From: Nitrospiraceae bacterium
Lineage (GTDB): Bacteria > Nitrospirota > Nitrospiria > Nitrospirales > Nitrospiraceae
NCBI GenBank assembly: GCA_014379455.1
Contig: JACMLT010000150.1
Location: 1 to 33,516, forward strand
Length of the DNA stretch: 33,516 bases
Reading direction: 5' to 3'
Of this stretch, positions 16,376 to 25,193 are shown in pieces. The notes beneath the pieces are model-generated. The model was not told where the DNA came from. It did not search any database and saw only the letters and a program-made list of their open reading frames with translations. The position numbers and the translations under genes were made by a program. The first letter of the stretch is position 1. Each line of letters starts with the position of its first letter.

Positions 16376-16859
16376 TTAGCCACACGGTTCACTTGGTATC
16401 GAAAACGCCTTGAGTGTGGCGATCCACCCAGCCAGCGTAAGGGCAGCACGGACGTAGTTCAAGTGCAGCCATTGCGAGGCCATCGTATCGACCGTCGATT
16501 CAGGGAGGCTTTCAGCACGCATCGGCTTGAGTGCAGTAGGAGAAGGTCCCGATCCGTTCCACGAGAATAATCGCCGGTGCAGCAAGCCACCAGTCATATC
16601 TGAGACCTTCTGCTTGCCAAGCCACGACCAAACTTGCCAACGTAAGCAACGTCAGCGGTACGGTCGTGACCTAAGCCCAGGATTTTCGCCCCGCGTCGGT
16701 CCGTCGCATCGCCTCACTGTCCACTCGAAGTCCAGAATCCGGCGACCTTCTGAACCATCGCGGAAGAATAATTCGCTGTTCATACAACCCAGCGCCAAAC
16801 GCGATAACGACGTTCATTACAAGCAGCCAAAGCAACGCTTCCGTAATGTATTCTGTCAC
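16376..16859 (-). pseudogene. Broken gene for a small multi-pass membrane protein
   Basis: A GTG at 16859 with AAGGGGATAAAG upstream starts a frame reading MTEYITEALLWLLVMNVV, which stops at a TAG (16671-16673) after RKSWA. The same frame then continues VTTVPLTLLTLASLVVAWQ and ILVERIGTFSY, after which the reading phase changes and PTALKPMRAESLPEST to the final IPSEPCG is read, stopping at 16376. So there are two lesions: a nonsense codon, probably from Tyr, and a frameshift near 16545. The shift lies at TTCTCCTACTGC, where deletion between two CCTAC repeats would explain it. Reconstructed, it is about 160 residues with four hydrophobic segments, resembling DUF1772-like membrane proteins (tentative). 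Confidence 0.75.
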
Positions 16860-16908
16860 CTTTATCCCCTTACGCTGTCAGTCACTCCAGAGCCGCGTGA
16901 GCAATGGC

Positions 16909-17388
16909 TTATGCCCCACCCTGCTGTTTCATGAAGGCCTCGGCACGTTTCGCCATCTCATCGGGTGGCACGTCCTCCACATGCGTCGCGAAATGCCAGT
17001 GATGTCCGAAAGGGTCTTCTAGGCTGCCCGACCGATCGCCGTAAAACTGATTTGCCACCGGCCTGATCACCTTCGCGCCTGCGGAGACCGCTCGCTTGAC
17101 GAATGTGTCTACATCCTTCACATACACCATGATGCTCACCGGCGAGCCACCGAATGACTGCGGGCTTTTACAATTCATGTCAGGAAACTCGTCGGCCAGC
17201 ATGATGATGGCCTTGCCGATCTTGATCTCGGCATGCCCGACTGTTCCGCCGGGACCTGGCATACGCATCACCTCCGAAGCCCCGAAGGCGTTCTTATAAA
17301 ACTCAAGCGCGCCGGCTGCACCCTTGATGATGAGATAAGGCGTCGCGCCTTCATAGCCCTCTGGGATGGCGTTCACTGTGTCTGGCAT
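16909..17388 (-). CDS. VOC-family protein (PhnB-like)
   Basis: 159 aa with AAAGGAGG before the ATG at 17388. Two beta-alpha-beta-beta-beta halves of the vicinal-oxygen-chelate fold are visible: TPYLIIKGAAGALEFYKNAF, GHAEIKIGKAIIMLAD, VYVKDVDTFVKRAVSAGA and NQFYGDRSGSLEDPFGHHW. The ending HVEDVPPDEMAKRA is typical of the PhnB-like subgroup. Members include metal-dependent and metal-free proteins; no reaction can be assigned. It is the intact counterpart of the frameshifted gene at 14972-15420. Confidence 0.88.
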   Translation of the reverse strand: MPDTVNAIPEGYEGATPYLIIKGAAGALEFYKNAFGASEVMRMPGPGGTVGHAEIKIGKAIIMLADEFPDMNCKSPQSFGGSPVSIMVYVKDVDTFVKRAVSAGAKVIRPVANQFYGDRSGSLEDPFGHHWHFATHVEDVPPDEMAKRAEAFMKQQGGA

Positions 17389-17497
17389 GGGCGACCTCCT
17401 TTGTGAAAAAGCGGAACGATTCTGACATCCGATACATTATTACCCCGCGTCCAAGCTCAACGGCGTATATCGCTTGCGGCGCGTCTCACTCAGCTCC

Positions 17498-18259
17498 TCA
17501 TGAATGAAAACTCCCAGGGCTCTCGGTGCCCGGCCCCAGAACCTCCCGCATGGTGACTGCCAAGTCACGCAACGCCCGTTCGCCGTTTCCCACGAATGCA
17601 GAACCATGCATGAGCGCCAACTGTGTCGGCCGAAGATCGGCCAGCCCGTGCAGGATCGATTCCGTCAACGGCGTGTAGGGATAGGCGTTGGAGAAGGGTC
17701 CTTTTTGACCTTCGATCAACGAGCGTCTTGCGCGTTCGACCAGATCCGATTCGATGATTGGCTCGACGTCTCCTTCATGAGAGAACAGATCCGAGCACAG
17801 CAATGTACGTGTGACCTCTTCGAACAGGAGGCTGGCTTCCCAGTTATGCGGCACGTGCGGCGTTTGACGGAGACGCAAACGATACTTGCCGGTCTTGAGA
17901 ATCTCGTCGTGTGCAAGTACGCGCGCCGGACGAATAGAAAAGTCATTCACGCTGACGAGCGCCCCGACCAGACCGCAGACCGGCTCAGCCTGTGGCGCCA
18001 CGCCAAGCCATTCGTTCAACGCGCCACATTCGTCGGCCTCGAAATGGCTGAACGAAATCCATCGAAGCGTCGACGGATCGATGACGCGCGCAACCGCATC
18101 CCGCAGCAGCGGGAACATCTGTCTCATGCCGGTGTGAAACAACAGCGGCTCCTCGTCCTTGATCAGGAAGTGGTTGAACCGGAGATTGAATTCCTGAACA
18201 TAGATCGAAATCGTATACAGGTCGGGGACAATCTCCGTCACTCTCGCTTTGTCCGTCAT
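17498..18259 (-). CDS. Di-iron MBL-fold protein (ODP/flavodiiron core without flavodoxin)
   Basis: 253 aa from the ATG at 18259, preceded by AGGAGG. It resembles the oxygen-binding diiron (ODP) domain of flavodiiron proteins. The metal motif [14 protein letters not shown] gives H72, E74, D76 and E77 (H-x-E-x-D-E); further ligands are H138 (VPHNW), D157 (CSDLF) and the His of LALMHGSAF. It lacks the C-terminal flavodoxin domain, so electrons for O2 or NO reduction would have to come from another protein, or it acts as a sensor. Standalone ODP proteins are known in many bacteria. The upstream NAT gene ends 40 bp before it. Confidence 0.82.
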   Translation of the reverse strand: MTDKARVTEIVPDLYTISIYVQEFNLRFNHFLIKDEEPLLFHTGMRQMFPLLRDAVARVIDPSTLRWISFSHFEADECGALNEWLGVAPQAEPVCGLVGALVSVNDFSIRPARVLAHDEILKTGKYRLRLRQTPHVPHNWEASLLFEEVTRTLLCSDLFSHEGDVEPIIESDLVERARRSLIEGQKGPFSNAYPYTPLTESILHGLADLRPTQLALMHGSAFVGNGERALRDLAVTMREVLGPGTESPGSFHS

Positions 18260-18299
18260 TGTGCCTCCTGTTCTTTGCACGATCGCCTGAGAATTGATG

Positions 18300-19124
18300 T
18301 TACTCCGTTTGCGACGTCAGCCGCGCCAAACCCGCGTCGAGTTCCGGAACATCCGGCAAGGTGATGCAAAATGCGTTTTCGAGGATTCCACGCATTTCAA
18401 CGACGTTCGTGAGGATGCGCCGTTCGGTGCTCCCATCGAGGTGATGCACCGCAAGCTCGTTGTTGCGAAGAGCATAGCGGCAATCCTTCGCCGGACGAGC
18501 CGCCATGAGCCCGGTCACGAAGAGAGAATCTGGATGAGTCGAGACGTACCAGTTGCTGACCTCGTAGTCGGACAAGAGCTGTTCCTGCAGATCGAAGCGA
18601 TAGAGTGTCTTCCAGTCCTCGCGGATCTTCGCTTGCATCACGAACTCCTGTCCTGCCCGAATCAGGCGGAACGGTTCGTGAGGCGTGGCTTGCTCGATAT
18701 CAGGCTCAAGACGCACTGGCCCCGTAGGCGTCAGAATACCGAATCCGACATCGGCGATGTAAGATTTCTCGTTCAGCCCAACACAAAGCAGCATGTGTGA
18801 GCGGGGCGTGATCGCAGCGTCGGGTTCGTTCCATAGAACGCGGGCTGCGAGACCCGTCACCTGAAAGCCGAGGGCCTTCAACACGTGGCTGAACAGCAGG
18901 TTCTGTTCGTAACAGTAACCGCCGCGACCGTCTCGCACCAACTTCTCTTGAAGCGATTCTATGTCGAGCCGAACCGGCCATCTGATCAAGGGATTCAGGT
19001 TTTCAAACGCGATGGTTTCGGTATGCCGAAGTTGGATGGCCCGCAGGGTATCGAGCGTCGGCGTGCGTGCGCCCGCGTAGCCGATCCTCTGGAAGTAGGC
19101 GTCAAGATCGATGGATGTTGTCAT
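18300..19124 (-). CDS. nat: Arylamine N-acetyltransferase
   Basis: Transfers acetyl from acetyl-CoA to arylamines and hydrazines (cytosolic). Length 274 aa from the ATG at 19124; a GTG four codons earlier is an alternative. The catalytic triad is complete: C71 in [10 protein letters not shown]110 in PRSHMLL and D125 in IADVGFG, at almost the same positions as in well-studied bacterial NATs. The N-terminal FENLNPLI and the C-terminal domain are also conserved. It is the first gene of a two-gene unit with the di-iron MBL protein. A plausible role is the inactivation of arylamines, which nitroreductases can produce. Confidence 0.94.
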   Translation of the reverse strand: MTTSIDLDAYFQRIGYAGARTPTLDTLRAIQLRHTETIAFENLNPLIRWPVRLDIESLQEKLVRDGRGGYCYEQNLLFSHVLKALGFQVTGLAARVLWNEPDAAITPRSHMLLCVGLNEKSYIADVGFGILTPTGPVRLEPDIEQATPHEPFRLIRAGQEFVMQAKIREDWKTLYRFDLQEQLLSDYEVSNWYVSTHPDSLFVTGLMAARPAKDCRYALRNNELAVHHLDGSTERRILTNVVEMRGILENAFCITLPDVPELDAGLARLTSQTE

Positions 19125-19167
19125 GGTCGGCTGCACGCCTTGATAGGCGGCGTGGCCTCTGACTCTC

Positions 19168-19536
19168 TCACCCAGCCTTCCTCTGATGAATCATCACAGA
19201 ATTACCATCGGGGTCGGAGACGATGGCCATGTGGCAAACGGGTGTCTCCATCGGCTCAAGAGTGAACTTGCAGCCGCTTCCTCGGAGACGACTCATCGCA
19301 CCCTCGAAATCGTCCACTTCGAGGGCGGCGCAACCACCCCCTCTCGACGGCTTCCATTCCGGAGCTCCAATACCGATGGCAAGCGTACCTGCTCCGACAT
19401 CATATTCAACAAATCCCTGATTCTCGTTCCCGAAGAATCGTGCTTCCCTGAGGCCCAAAGTGGCCTCATAGAATTGACGCGCCCGCTTCATGTCGGTGAC
19501 GGGATAGACGGTAAATGCGATTTCAATGACTTTCAT
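19168..19536 (-). CDS. VOC-family protein (glyoxalase/bleomycin-resistance fold)
   Basis: 122 aa; GGAGATGG precedes the ATG at 19536. A single VOC module: IAFTVYPVTDMKRARQFYE, LGLREARFF, ALEVDDFEGAMSRLRGSG and CHMAIVSDPDGNSVMIHQ. The final D-P-D-G-N is the common second-half signature. It is unlike the two PhnB-type paralogs and is a separate subgroup. The substrate is unknown. It lies 13 bp after the cupin gene, so they are likely cotranscribed. Confidence 0.87.
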   Translation of the reverse strand: MKVIEIAFTVYPVTDMKRARQFYEATLGLREARFFGNENQGFVEYDVGAGTLAIGIGAPEWKPSRGGGCAALEVDDFEGAMSRLRGSGCKFTLEPMETPVCHMAIVSDPDGNSVMIHQRKAG

Positions 19537-19549
19537 TTTTGGCCATCTC

Positions 19550-20089
19550 CTATTGCGCTGCTCTGCCTAACATGACTCGCTCCGTAAAAAGCAGAGGTGT
19601 GTTGCCGGATATAGATGGGTCATTGTCCCCAGTGCTTGAGATTGTCGAAGAATTCTTGACCGTACTTTTGGCAATGTCCTGTTCCATTTCCCACGTGATC
19701 GCCCCAACTTTCAGCATGTCGGCCACTCCAGAAAAATAATTCTCCAACCCTGCCGGTGAGACAACCAGGACTTTCCCACCATTCGCACCGGAGTGATAAT
19801 TGTGCGGCATCCCTTTTGGAATGAGTACGACATCGCCCACGTTGGCTGTATAGACGTCCTCACCGCAACGGATCGTGTACTCGCCATCCAACACATAGAA
19901 CGCCTCCGCGCCTGTGGGGTGTCTGTGTAGAGCAGGGCCTACATTCGGCGGATGAAGCATTTCAATGAAAGAATACGTTCCTTCCGAGGCTTCTCCAGAA
20001 ACTTTCACTGTCATCTTTGTCCCGCGAAAATGAATGATCCTGCCTTCTCCGGATTGCAAGGCGTAACCTATTTTCGATTCATTGTTCAT
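19550..20089 (-). CDS. Cupin-domain protein
   Basis: 179 aa. Central double-stranded beta-helix: motif 1 ALHRHPTGAEAFYVLDGE carries the H-x-H and Glu metal ligands, and motif 2 reads GDVVLIPKGMPHNYHSG with the second-shell His. The last 50 residues are polar and probably form helical packing. Cupins of this length include dioxygenases, quercetinase-like proteins and sugar-binding regulators, so no reaction is assigned. Start ATG at 20089 with GAGAG upstream. Upstream of and coupled to the VOC gene at 19168. Confidence 0.85.
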   Translation of the reverse strand: MNNESKIGYALQSGEGRIIHFRGTKMTVKVSGEASEGTYSFIEMLHPPNVGPALHRHPTGAEAFYVLDGEYTIRCGEDVYTANVGDVVLIPKGMPHNYHSGANGGKVLVVSPAGLENYFSGVADMLKVGAITWEMEQDIAKSTVKNSSTISSTGDNDPSISGNTPLLFTERVMLGRAAQ

Positions 20090-20189
20090 GCAGAACTCTC
20101 ACTAAAGGCGGTCCGCTGTATCGCTTGATTGGGCGGCTCTAGGCGCATCAATCGATGAATCCCAACGACTCATCGACTGGAGGGACCGG

Positions 20190-20459
20190 TCACTCCTCAT
20201 ACGGCTCGTTTGTTCGCGGAGCGTCTGGCGCTTGTTCGTCAAGCGACTGTCGATACCTCACGCAGCCTTGCATGAACTGCGGCCAGTCCGGCACGAGAGG
20301 GATCGGATCGGTCTTCTCCGGCAACAATCCCCACAGCGTTGGATGATGCCAACACAATTCATGTCCGCTACTGTCGCGGTGCTGTCGGATACCTTGTCGA
20401 AGGCTCTTGACCTCTTCGACCAGTTGCTCACGCGACATCTGTTCTAGATCAGTGTCCAT
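20190..20459 (-). CDS. Small conserved-looking hypothetical protein
   Basis: 89 aa from the ATG at 20459, preceded by GGAG. An N-terminal amphipathic, probably coiled-coil helix (MSREQLVEEVKSLRQGIRQ) is followed by a His/Trp/Pro-rich segment HELCWHHPTLWGLLPEK and a short tail with CVRYRQSLDEQAP. I recall similar small proteins in environmental genomes but no function. The CWHHP cluster could bind a metal. It stands alone between the cupin and flavoprotein genes. Confidence 0.65.
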   Translation of the reverse strand: MDTDLEQMSREQLVEEVKSLRQGIRQHRDSSGHELCWHHPTLWGLLPEKTDPIPLVPDWPQFMQGCVRYRQSLDEQAPDAPRTNEPYEE

Positions 20460-20662
20460 AATGCTTCTCCACAAACTTTCACAGACCACCCGACGGACCA
20501 CCCTCGATATGAACGCTCCGTGTCAACACCGCGAGGCTGCACGGTTCGTTGAAAGGTCACGACGCCAAACGTTGCGCCCTCTGCCAAGCCCGGTTTGGCC
20601 AACTCATCAATCCGCTGCAGGGTTCGGATCGAGTGTGATCGCCGATACTGGTTACCCTAATC

Positions 20663-22081
20663 TTATGCGCTGAAGAATCCGTGAAAAAGAGCATCCGGGT
20701 CGTATGTCCGGCGAAGCGACTGGAGGCGTTGCCAGTTCGTTCGCGCGAAGGACCGTTCGGCGCGCGCCGGCTCTGCCACGATGTCGGACTCGCCCACGTA
20801 ATGGCCCACCGCAAACGAGTCCAGTGCCGCTATCGTCTCGCGATGCCATGCGGCGTTCACGGCGTCATCCTCCGGCCGCTCCCAGATCGCATAGCAAAGG
20901 AGTAATGTCCCGGCGGTCATCGAGAATGCGGCATCGGGTAGCACAGCAGCACGACCCTCGACCCCAGTGGAAAATGCGCATGCCGCCAGTGACTTCGGTG
21001 ACGGCGCGTGCAGGAAATAATCGCGCGCAGTCGCGAGCAGCTGCGCGGGCGGGGAGTCCGACCAGAGCGTATCGGCCAGGTAGCGGTGGCGCTCCGGCAA
21101 TAACATACCACCCATGTCCTGCAAGGCAGCCAACGGAGTGGGCTGGTTCACCTCCTTTTGCAGACACTCGTGGGCAACAGGGCAATTCTCCAGGAGGCCC
21201 AGTGTAGCGGTGGCTTCTTGCGCGGTATCGAGGAATGCGGTCGCACTCAGGATACCTACAAAGCCATTGCTGGGCCCGCATTGCTTGGCGAGAGCGGCGG
21301 GCACAGGCGCGAAGAAAATTTTCAGCTCCACCTCTCTCGGCAATTGTCTGGCAACGCTTCCCGCCCACGCGGCGACCTCCTCAATGCGGTGCAACGGGTA
21401 ATAGTAGGTGCTGGTCGTGATGGCACGCGGTGCCTGGTACAGCTTGAGAAAGTATTGTGTCACCACCGCAAAGAAGCCAGGCCCGGCTCCGCGGATCGCC
21501 CAGAGTAGGTCAGCGTGTTGCTCCTGGTTGGCGACTACGATACTGCCATCGGCAGTGACGACGTTGGCGGCTTCGATGCTGAAGCAGGCCGGCCCCCAAC
21601 TGTTGCAATTCAAGCCCAGACCGCCGTTCAGCAAATAGCCGCTCAGGGGAACCGACGGACAATGTCCGACGGGAAAGGCCAGCCCGTGGGGAGCCAACTG
21701 ACTGTTGAGTTCCCGACCGGTAACCGCCGGTTGAATCGCCGCCACGCGGGCCTCGTAGTCAATCGAAACCCGATTGAGGCGCCCAAGATCGATCAACAGG
21801 CTCTCGTCGCGAAGCGAGAACCCAACCCAACTATGCCCCCCGCCTCGCACCGCGATTTTCATTCCATGCGTGCGTGCAAACCGAACCACCTCGACGACAT
21901 CCTGCTCAGTCGCGACTTGCACGACCAGCTGCGGGTAGCGCATCGGCGTCAGCTGATTCCAACTCATCTCACATCTGATTTGTTCGTACCCGGCGTCGGT
22001 CGCGGTCGTCACTTTCCCCTCGATGCGACTCTGCAGTTCTTTCACTCCCGTAATAGGAACTCTTCCATCCACTCTTCTCAC
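20663..22081 (-). CDS. FAD-linked oxidoreductase, berberine-bridge-enzyme family
   Basis: 472 aa. Start taken at the GTG at 22081, whose GTGA overlaps the RND stop; GTG codons at 22072 and 22045 are alternatives. FAD-binding type-4 (PCMH) domain at about residues 45-225, with VRGGGHSWVG holding H83, the expected 8-alpha FAD attachment site, and GHCPSVPLSGYLLNGG holding C141, the expected 6-S-cysteinyl site, so bicovalent FAD is likely. The BBE C-terminus (TNWQRLQSLRRTYDPDALF) is present. Family members oxidise sugars, alkaloids or phenolics with O2. No signal peptide. It is the last gene of the TetR-controlled efflux operon, so it may act on the pump substrate. The region is visibly GC-rich. 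Confidence 0.9.
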   Translation of the reverse strand: MRRVDGRVPITGVKELQSRIEGKVTTATDAGYEQIRCEMSWNQLTPMRYPQLVVQVATEQDVVEVVRFARTHGMKIAVRGGGHSWVGFSLRDESLLIDLGRLNRVSIDYEARVAAIQPAVTGRELNSQLAPHGLAFPVGHCPSVPLSGYLLNGGLGLNCNSWGPACFSIEAANVVTADGSIVVANQEQHADLLWAIRGAGPGFFAVVTQYFLKLYQAPRAITTSTYYYPLHRIEEVAAWAGSVARQLPREVELKIFFAPVPAALAKQCGPSNGFVGILSATAFLDTAQEATATLGLLENCPVAHECLQKEVNQPTPLAALQDMGGMLLPERHRYLADTLWSDSPPAQLLATARDYFLHAPSPKSLAACAFSTGVEGRAAVLPDAAFSMTAGTLLLCYAIWERPEDDAVNAAWHRETIAALDSFAVGHYVGESDIVAEPARAERSFARTNWQRLQSLRRTYDPDALFHGFFSA

Positions 22082-25000
22082 CCCTTTGCCGGGACGATCA
22101 ACAGCTCTTCCTGCTCGACCTCCTCGTGCGCCGGGCTCGGCTGGTGTTGCGCCGCGATCAGCGAGTAGAACACCGGCACGACGAAGAGCGTGAATACCGT
22201 GCCCACGGTCATGCCGGTGACCAGCACCATGCCGATGCTGTTGCGGGCAGCCGCTCCCGGTCCCGAAGCCAGCACCAGAGGGAGGTGCCCGAAAACGGTA
22301 GCCGCCGACGTCATCAGCACCGGTCGCAGTCGCGTCAGCGACGCCTCGCGCAACGCGGCGGCCTTCGAGAGACCGCGGGCCTGCAACGTGTTTGCGAACT
22401 CCACGATCAGGATGCCGTTCTTCGCGATCAGTCCGACCAGCGTAATCAGCCCGACCTGTGAGTAAATGTTGATCGTGGTCAGGTCCAGGAAGGTGAATAT
22501 CAGCGCGCCGGAAATCGCAAGCGGTACCGAGCCGACAAGGACGATCAGCGGGTCCCGAAAGCTCTGGAACTGCGCCGCGAGCACCAGATAGATGAGCACG
22601 ACCGCGAACCCGAGCGTGACGATGAGCGCAGACCCCTCGTGACGGATCTGTCGTGACTCGCCCGCGTAGTCGATGGCGACGCCGGATCCGCTCGCTGCAG
22701 CGGCTGCGGCTTCGAGGACGCGCAGCCCTTCTTCCTTGGTGACGCCCGGCTTGACGCCGCCGAAGATTCGTACCGCGTTGCGCTGCTGGAAGCGGTTCAG
22801 AGTGCGCGGCGCGGTGCTCGTTTCGATGTGCGTGAACGTCGAGACCGGCACAAGCTGGCCGCCCGGGGTCTTGATCTTGAGATCGAGGAGCGGATCGACC
22901 GTCGCGCGGTCTTTGTCGCCGATCTGTGGAATGACTTTGTAGCTGCGGTCGAAATAGTTGAACCGGTTGACATACGCGCCGCCAAGGAGTGTTCCGAGTT
23001 CGCGGCCGACCCCCGCCAGGTCGAGCCCTAAGTCGGCGAGACGCTCACGGTCAAGCACCACACGCGCCTCAGGGAGGTCGATCTTGAGATCGGTGTCCAC
23101 ATACAAGAACTTGCCGCTTTGCCACCCAGCGCCGAGCACGGCGCCGACCGTGTCGAGCATCTGCTCGGGCGGCACATCGTTCTGCAGCACAAGTTCGACG
23201 TCGTACTGACCGGGGGTGGGCAGCGGCGGGTCCAAGCGCGGGAATACGCGCAGACCCGGCACCTGCGACACCGCGCCAAATACCTCGCCGTACATCTCCT
23301 CGGTCGATCGTGCCCGTCCGTGCCAGTCCTTCGCGACCAGGCCTCCGAATCCGCCCCATGCCGCCGTCAGCGACCACGTGAATTCCGTCTCGGGAAAGGA
23401 CGTGATGGTTTTGACAACCTGCAAATGCTCGCGGTTGGTGGCGGCCACGGTGGAGTCCGGCGACGCTTGGAAAAACAGGCTGATGTGGCTCTGATCCTCA
23501 ACGGGAGCGAGTTCTTGCCGCGAAAACATGTACAACGGCCACACTGCGATCATGATGAGCAGTGAAGCCACCACGACCGCCCAGCGCATCCCCAGCGCAC
23601 TGTCGAGCAGCCAGGCGTAAATACGGCGCACCTCTTCGAACTTTCTGTTGACGAAGGCGGTCAGCCGGCCTTCCTCGCCCTGAGCATGCACAAATCGCGA
23701 ACTCATGACCGGCGACAGCGTCACCGCCACGATCCCCGATAAGACCACCGCCACGGCCAACGTCATCGCGAACTCCAGGAACAACGAGCCGGTCAAGCCG
23801 CCCTGGAAACCGATTGGCGTGTAGACCGCGGCCAGCGTGATCGTCATGGCGATGATCGGACCGATCAGTTCGCGCGCACCAGCCAGCGCCGCCTCGATCC
23901 GAGACTTGCCCAGGCGCACATGCCGCTCGACGTTCTCAACGACAACGATCGCGTCGTCCACGACCAGCCCGACCGACAATACGATCGCGAGCAGCGTCAA
24001 GAGATTGAGGCTGAAGCCGAACGCAAACATGAACGTCGCCGCTCCGATCAGCGACACCGGCATCGCGACGAGCGGCACGAGCGCGGTGCGCACCGAGCCC
24101 ATGAAAAGAAACACGACCAGCGCGACAATCAGGATTGTCTCTGCTAACGTCTTGCTGATCTCTGTCAGCGCATTCCGCATGAACATCGTGCCGTCCCAGA
24201 CGAGCTGCATGTCGATGTCTTTCGGCAGGGTCGGCCGAATACGCTCCATCTCATCGCGCAGCCGGTGCGCGACATCGATCTCGTTCGAACCGATCAGTGC
24301 CCAGATCCCAAGGTAGACACCCTCTTTCCCGTTGTACTTCGCGACCATGTCGGCCTCTTCGGCTCCATGCTCGACCTGGGCCACGTCTCTCAGCCGTACG
24401 ATCGCGCCTCCCCGGTCGGCAACAATCAGGTTCTCGAACTCCTCGGCAGAGCGCAGGTCGGTATTCGCGAGCAGGTTGATCTGCACCAAGTTACCCTTCG
24501 TCCGACCGACGGCCGCCAGGAAGTTGTTGCGCTTGAGGGCGGCCTGCACGTCTCCGGGCGAGAGATTGAGCGCGGCAAGGCGATCCGGGTCGATCCAGAC
24601 GCGCATGGCGATCTGGCGGCCGCCCTCGAAGGTGACCCGCTGGACACCGGGCAACGTCGAGAGTTGGGGCTGCAGCGTGCGCAACAGCCAATCCGTGACG
24701 GCCGGCACGCTGCGCTCCGTGGAGGTGAAGCTGAGATAGAATGACGCGTATGGGCGGTCGGCCCGTTGCATTTCAATCGCAGGCGGCTCGGCTTCCGTCG
24801 GCAGTTCCGAGCGTACCTGTTGCAGCCGCGCTGTGACCTCTGCCAAGGCCGCCGTGCTGCTGTGGTTCAGCTTCAAGTGCACCGTGACGGTGCTGACACC
24901 GGCGCGGCTGGTCGATTCCACATAGTCGACACCGCCGATCGCGGAGACGACCCGCTCAATCGGCGTACTGAGAAAGCCACGGACGGTTTCGGCGCTGGCG

Positions 25001-25161
25001 CCGTAGTAGACCGTCGTAATGATCACGGATGAACTCTCGATCTTTGGGTACTGCTGCAACGGCAGAGTCGTCAGCGCCCGCCACCCCGCGAGCACGATCA
25101 CGAGGTTCACGACGACCGCCAGCACCGGATGCTTGATGAAGATATCGGTGAACGAGCGCAT
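22078..25161 (-). CDS. RND efflux pump, HAE1-type (MexI/MexW-like)
   Basis: 1027 aa inner-membrane proton-driven exporter; AGGAGAAGGAT precedes the ATG at 25161. The N-terminus MRSFTDIFIKHPVLAVVVN and the first loop LQQYPKIESSSVIITTVY resemble the MexI/MexW branch rather than MexF. TM4 contains GLVVDDAIVVVENVERH with the proton-relay Asp pair, and TM11 reads LVGLIAKNGILIVEFA. No outer-membrane factor accompanies it, so it must borrow one, possibly the NodT-type channel at 7889-9304. It lies between the adaptor (32 bp gap) and the flavoprotein (4 bp overlap). Confidence 0.95.
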   Translation of the reverse strand: MRSFTDIFIKHPVLAVVVNLVIVLAGWRALTTLPLQQYPKIESSSVIITTVYYGASAETVRGFLSTPIERVVSAIGGVDYVESTSRAGVSTVTVHLKLNHSSTAALAEVTARLQQVRSELPTEAEPPAIEMQRADRPYASFYLSFTSTERSVPAVTDWLLRTLQPQLSTLPGVQRVTFEGGRQIAMRVWIDPDRLAALNLSPGDVQAALKRNNFLAAVGRTKGNLVQINLLANTDLRSAEEFENLIVADRGGAIVRLRDVAQVEHGAEEADMVAKYNGKEGVYLGIWALIGSNEIDVAHRLRDEMERIRPTLPKDIDMQLVWDGTMFMRNALTEISKTLAETILIVALVVFLFMGSVRTALVPLVAMPVSLIGAATFMFAFGFSLNLLTLLAIVLSVGLVVDDAIVVVENVERHVRLGKSRIEAALAGARELIGPIIAMTITLAAVYTPIGFQGGLTGSLFLEFAMTLAVAVVLSGIVAVTLSPVMSSRFVHAQGEEGRLTAFVNRKFEEVRRIYAWLLDSALGMRWAVVVASLLIMIAVWPLYMFSRQELAPVEDQSHISLFFQASPDSTVAATNREHLQVVKTITSFPETEFTWSLTAAWGGFGGLVAKDWHGRARSTEEMYGEVFGAVSQVPGLRVFPRLDPPLPTPGQYDVELVLQNDVPPEQMLDTVGAVLGAGWQSGKFLYVDTDLKIDLPEARVVLDRERLADLGLDLAGVGRELGTLLGGAYVNRFNYFDRSYKVIPQIGDKDRATVDPLLDLKIKTPGGQLVPVSTFTHIETSTAPRTLNRFQQRNAVRIFGGVKPGVTKEEGLRVLEAAAAAASGSGVAIDYAGESRQIRHEGSALIVTLGFAVVLIYLVLAAQFQSFRDPLIVLVGSVPLAISGALIFTFLDLTTINIYSQVGLITLVGLIAKNGILIVEFANTLQARGLSKAAALREASLTRLRPVLMTSAATVFGHLPLVLASGPGAAARNSIGMVLVTGMTVGTVFTLFVVPVFYSLIAAQHQPSPAHEEVEQEELLIVPAKG

Positions 25162-25193
25162 GCGGATATCCTTCTCCTGTTATTCCTGCTTCC

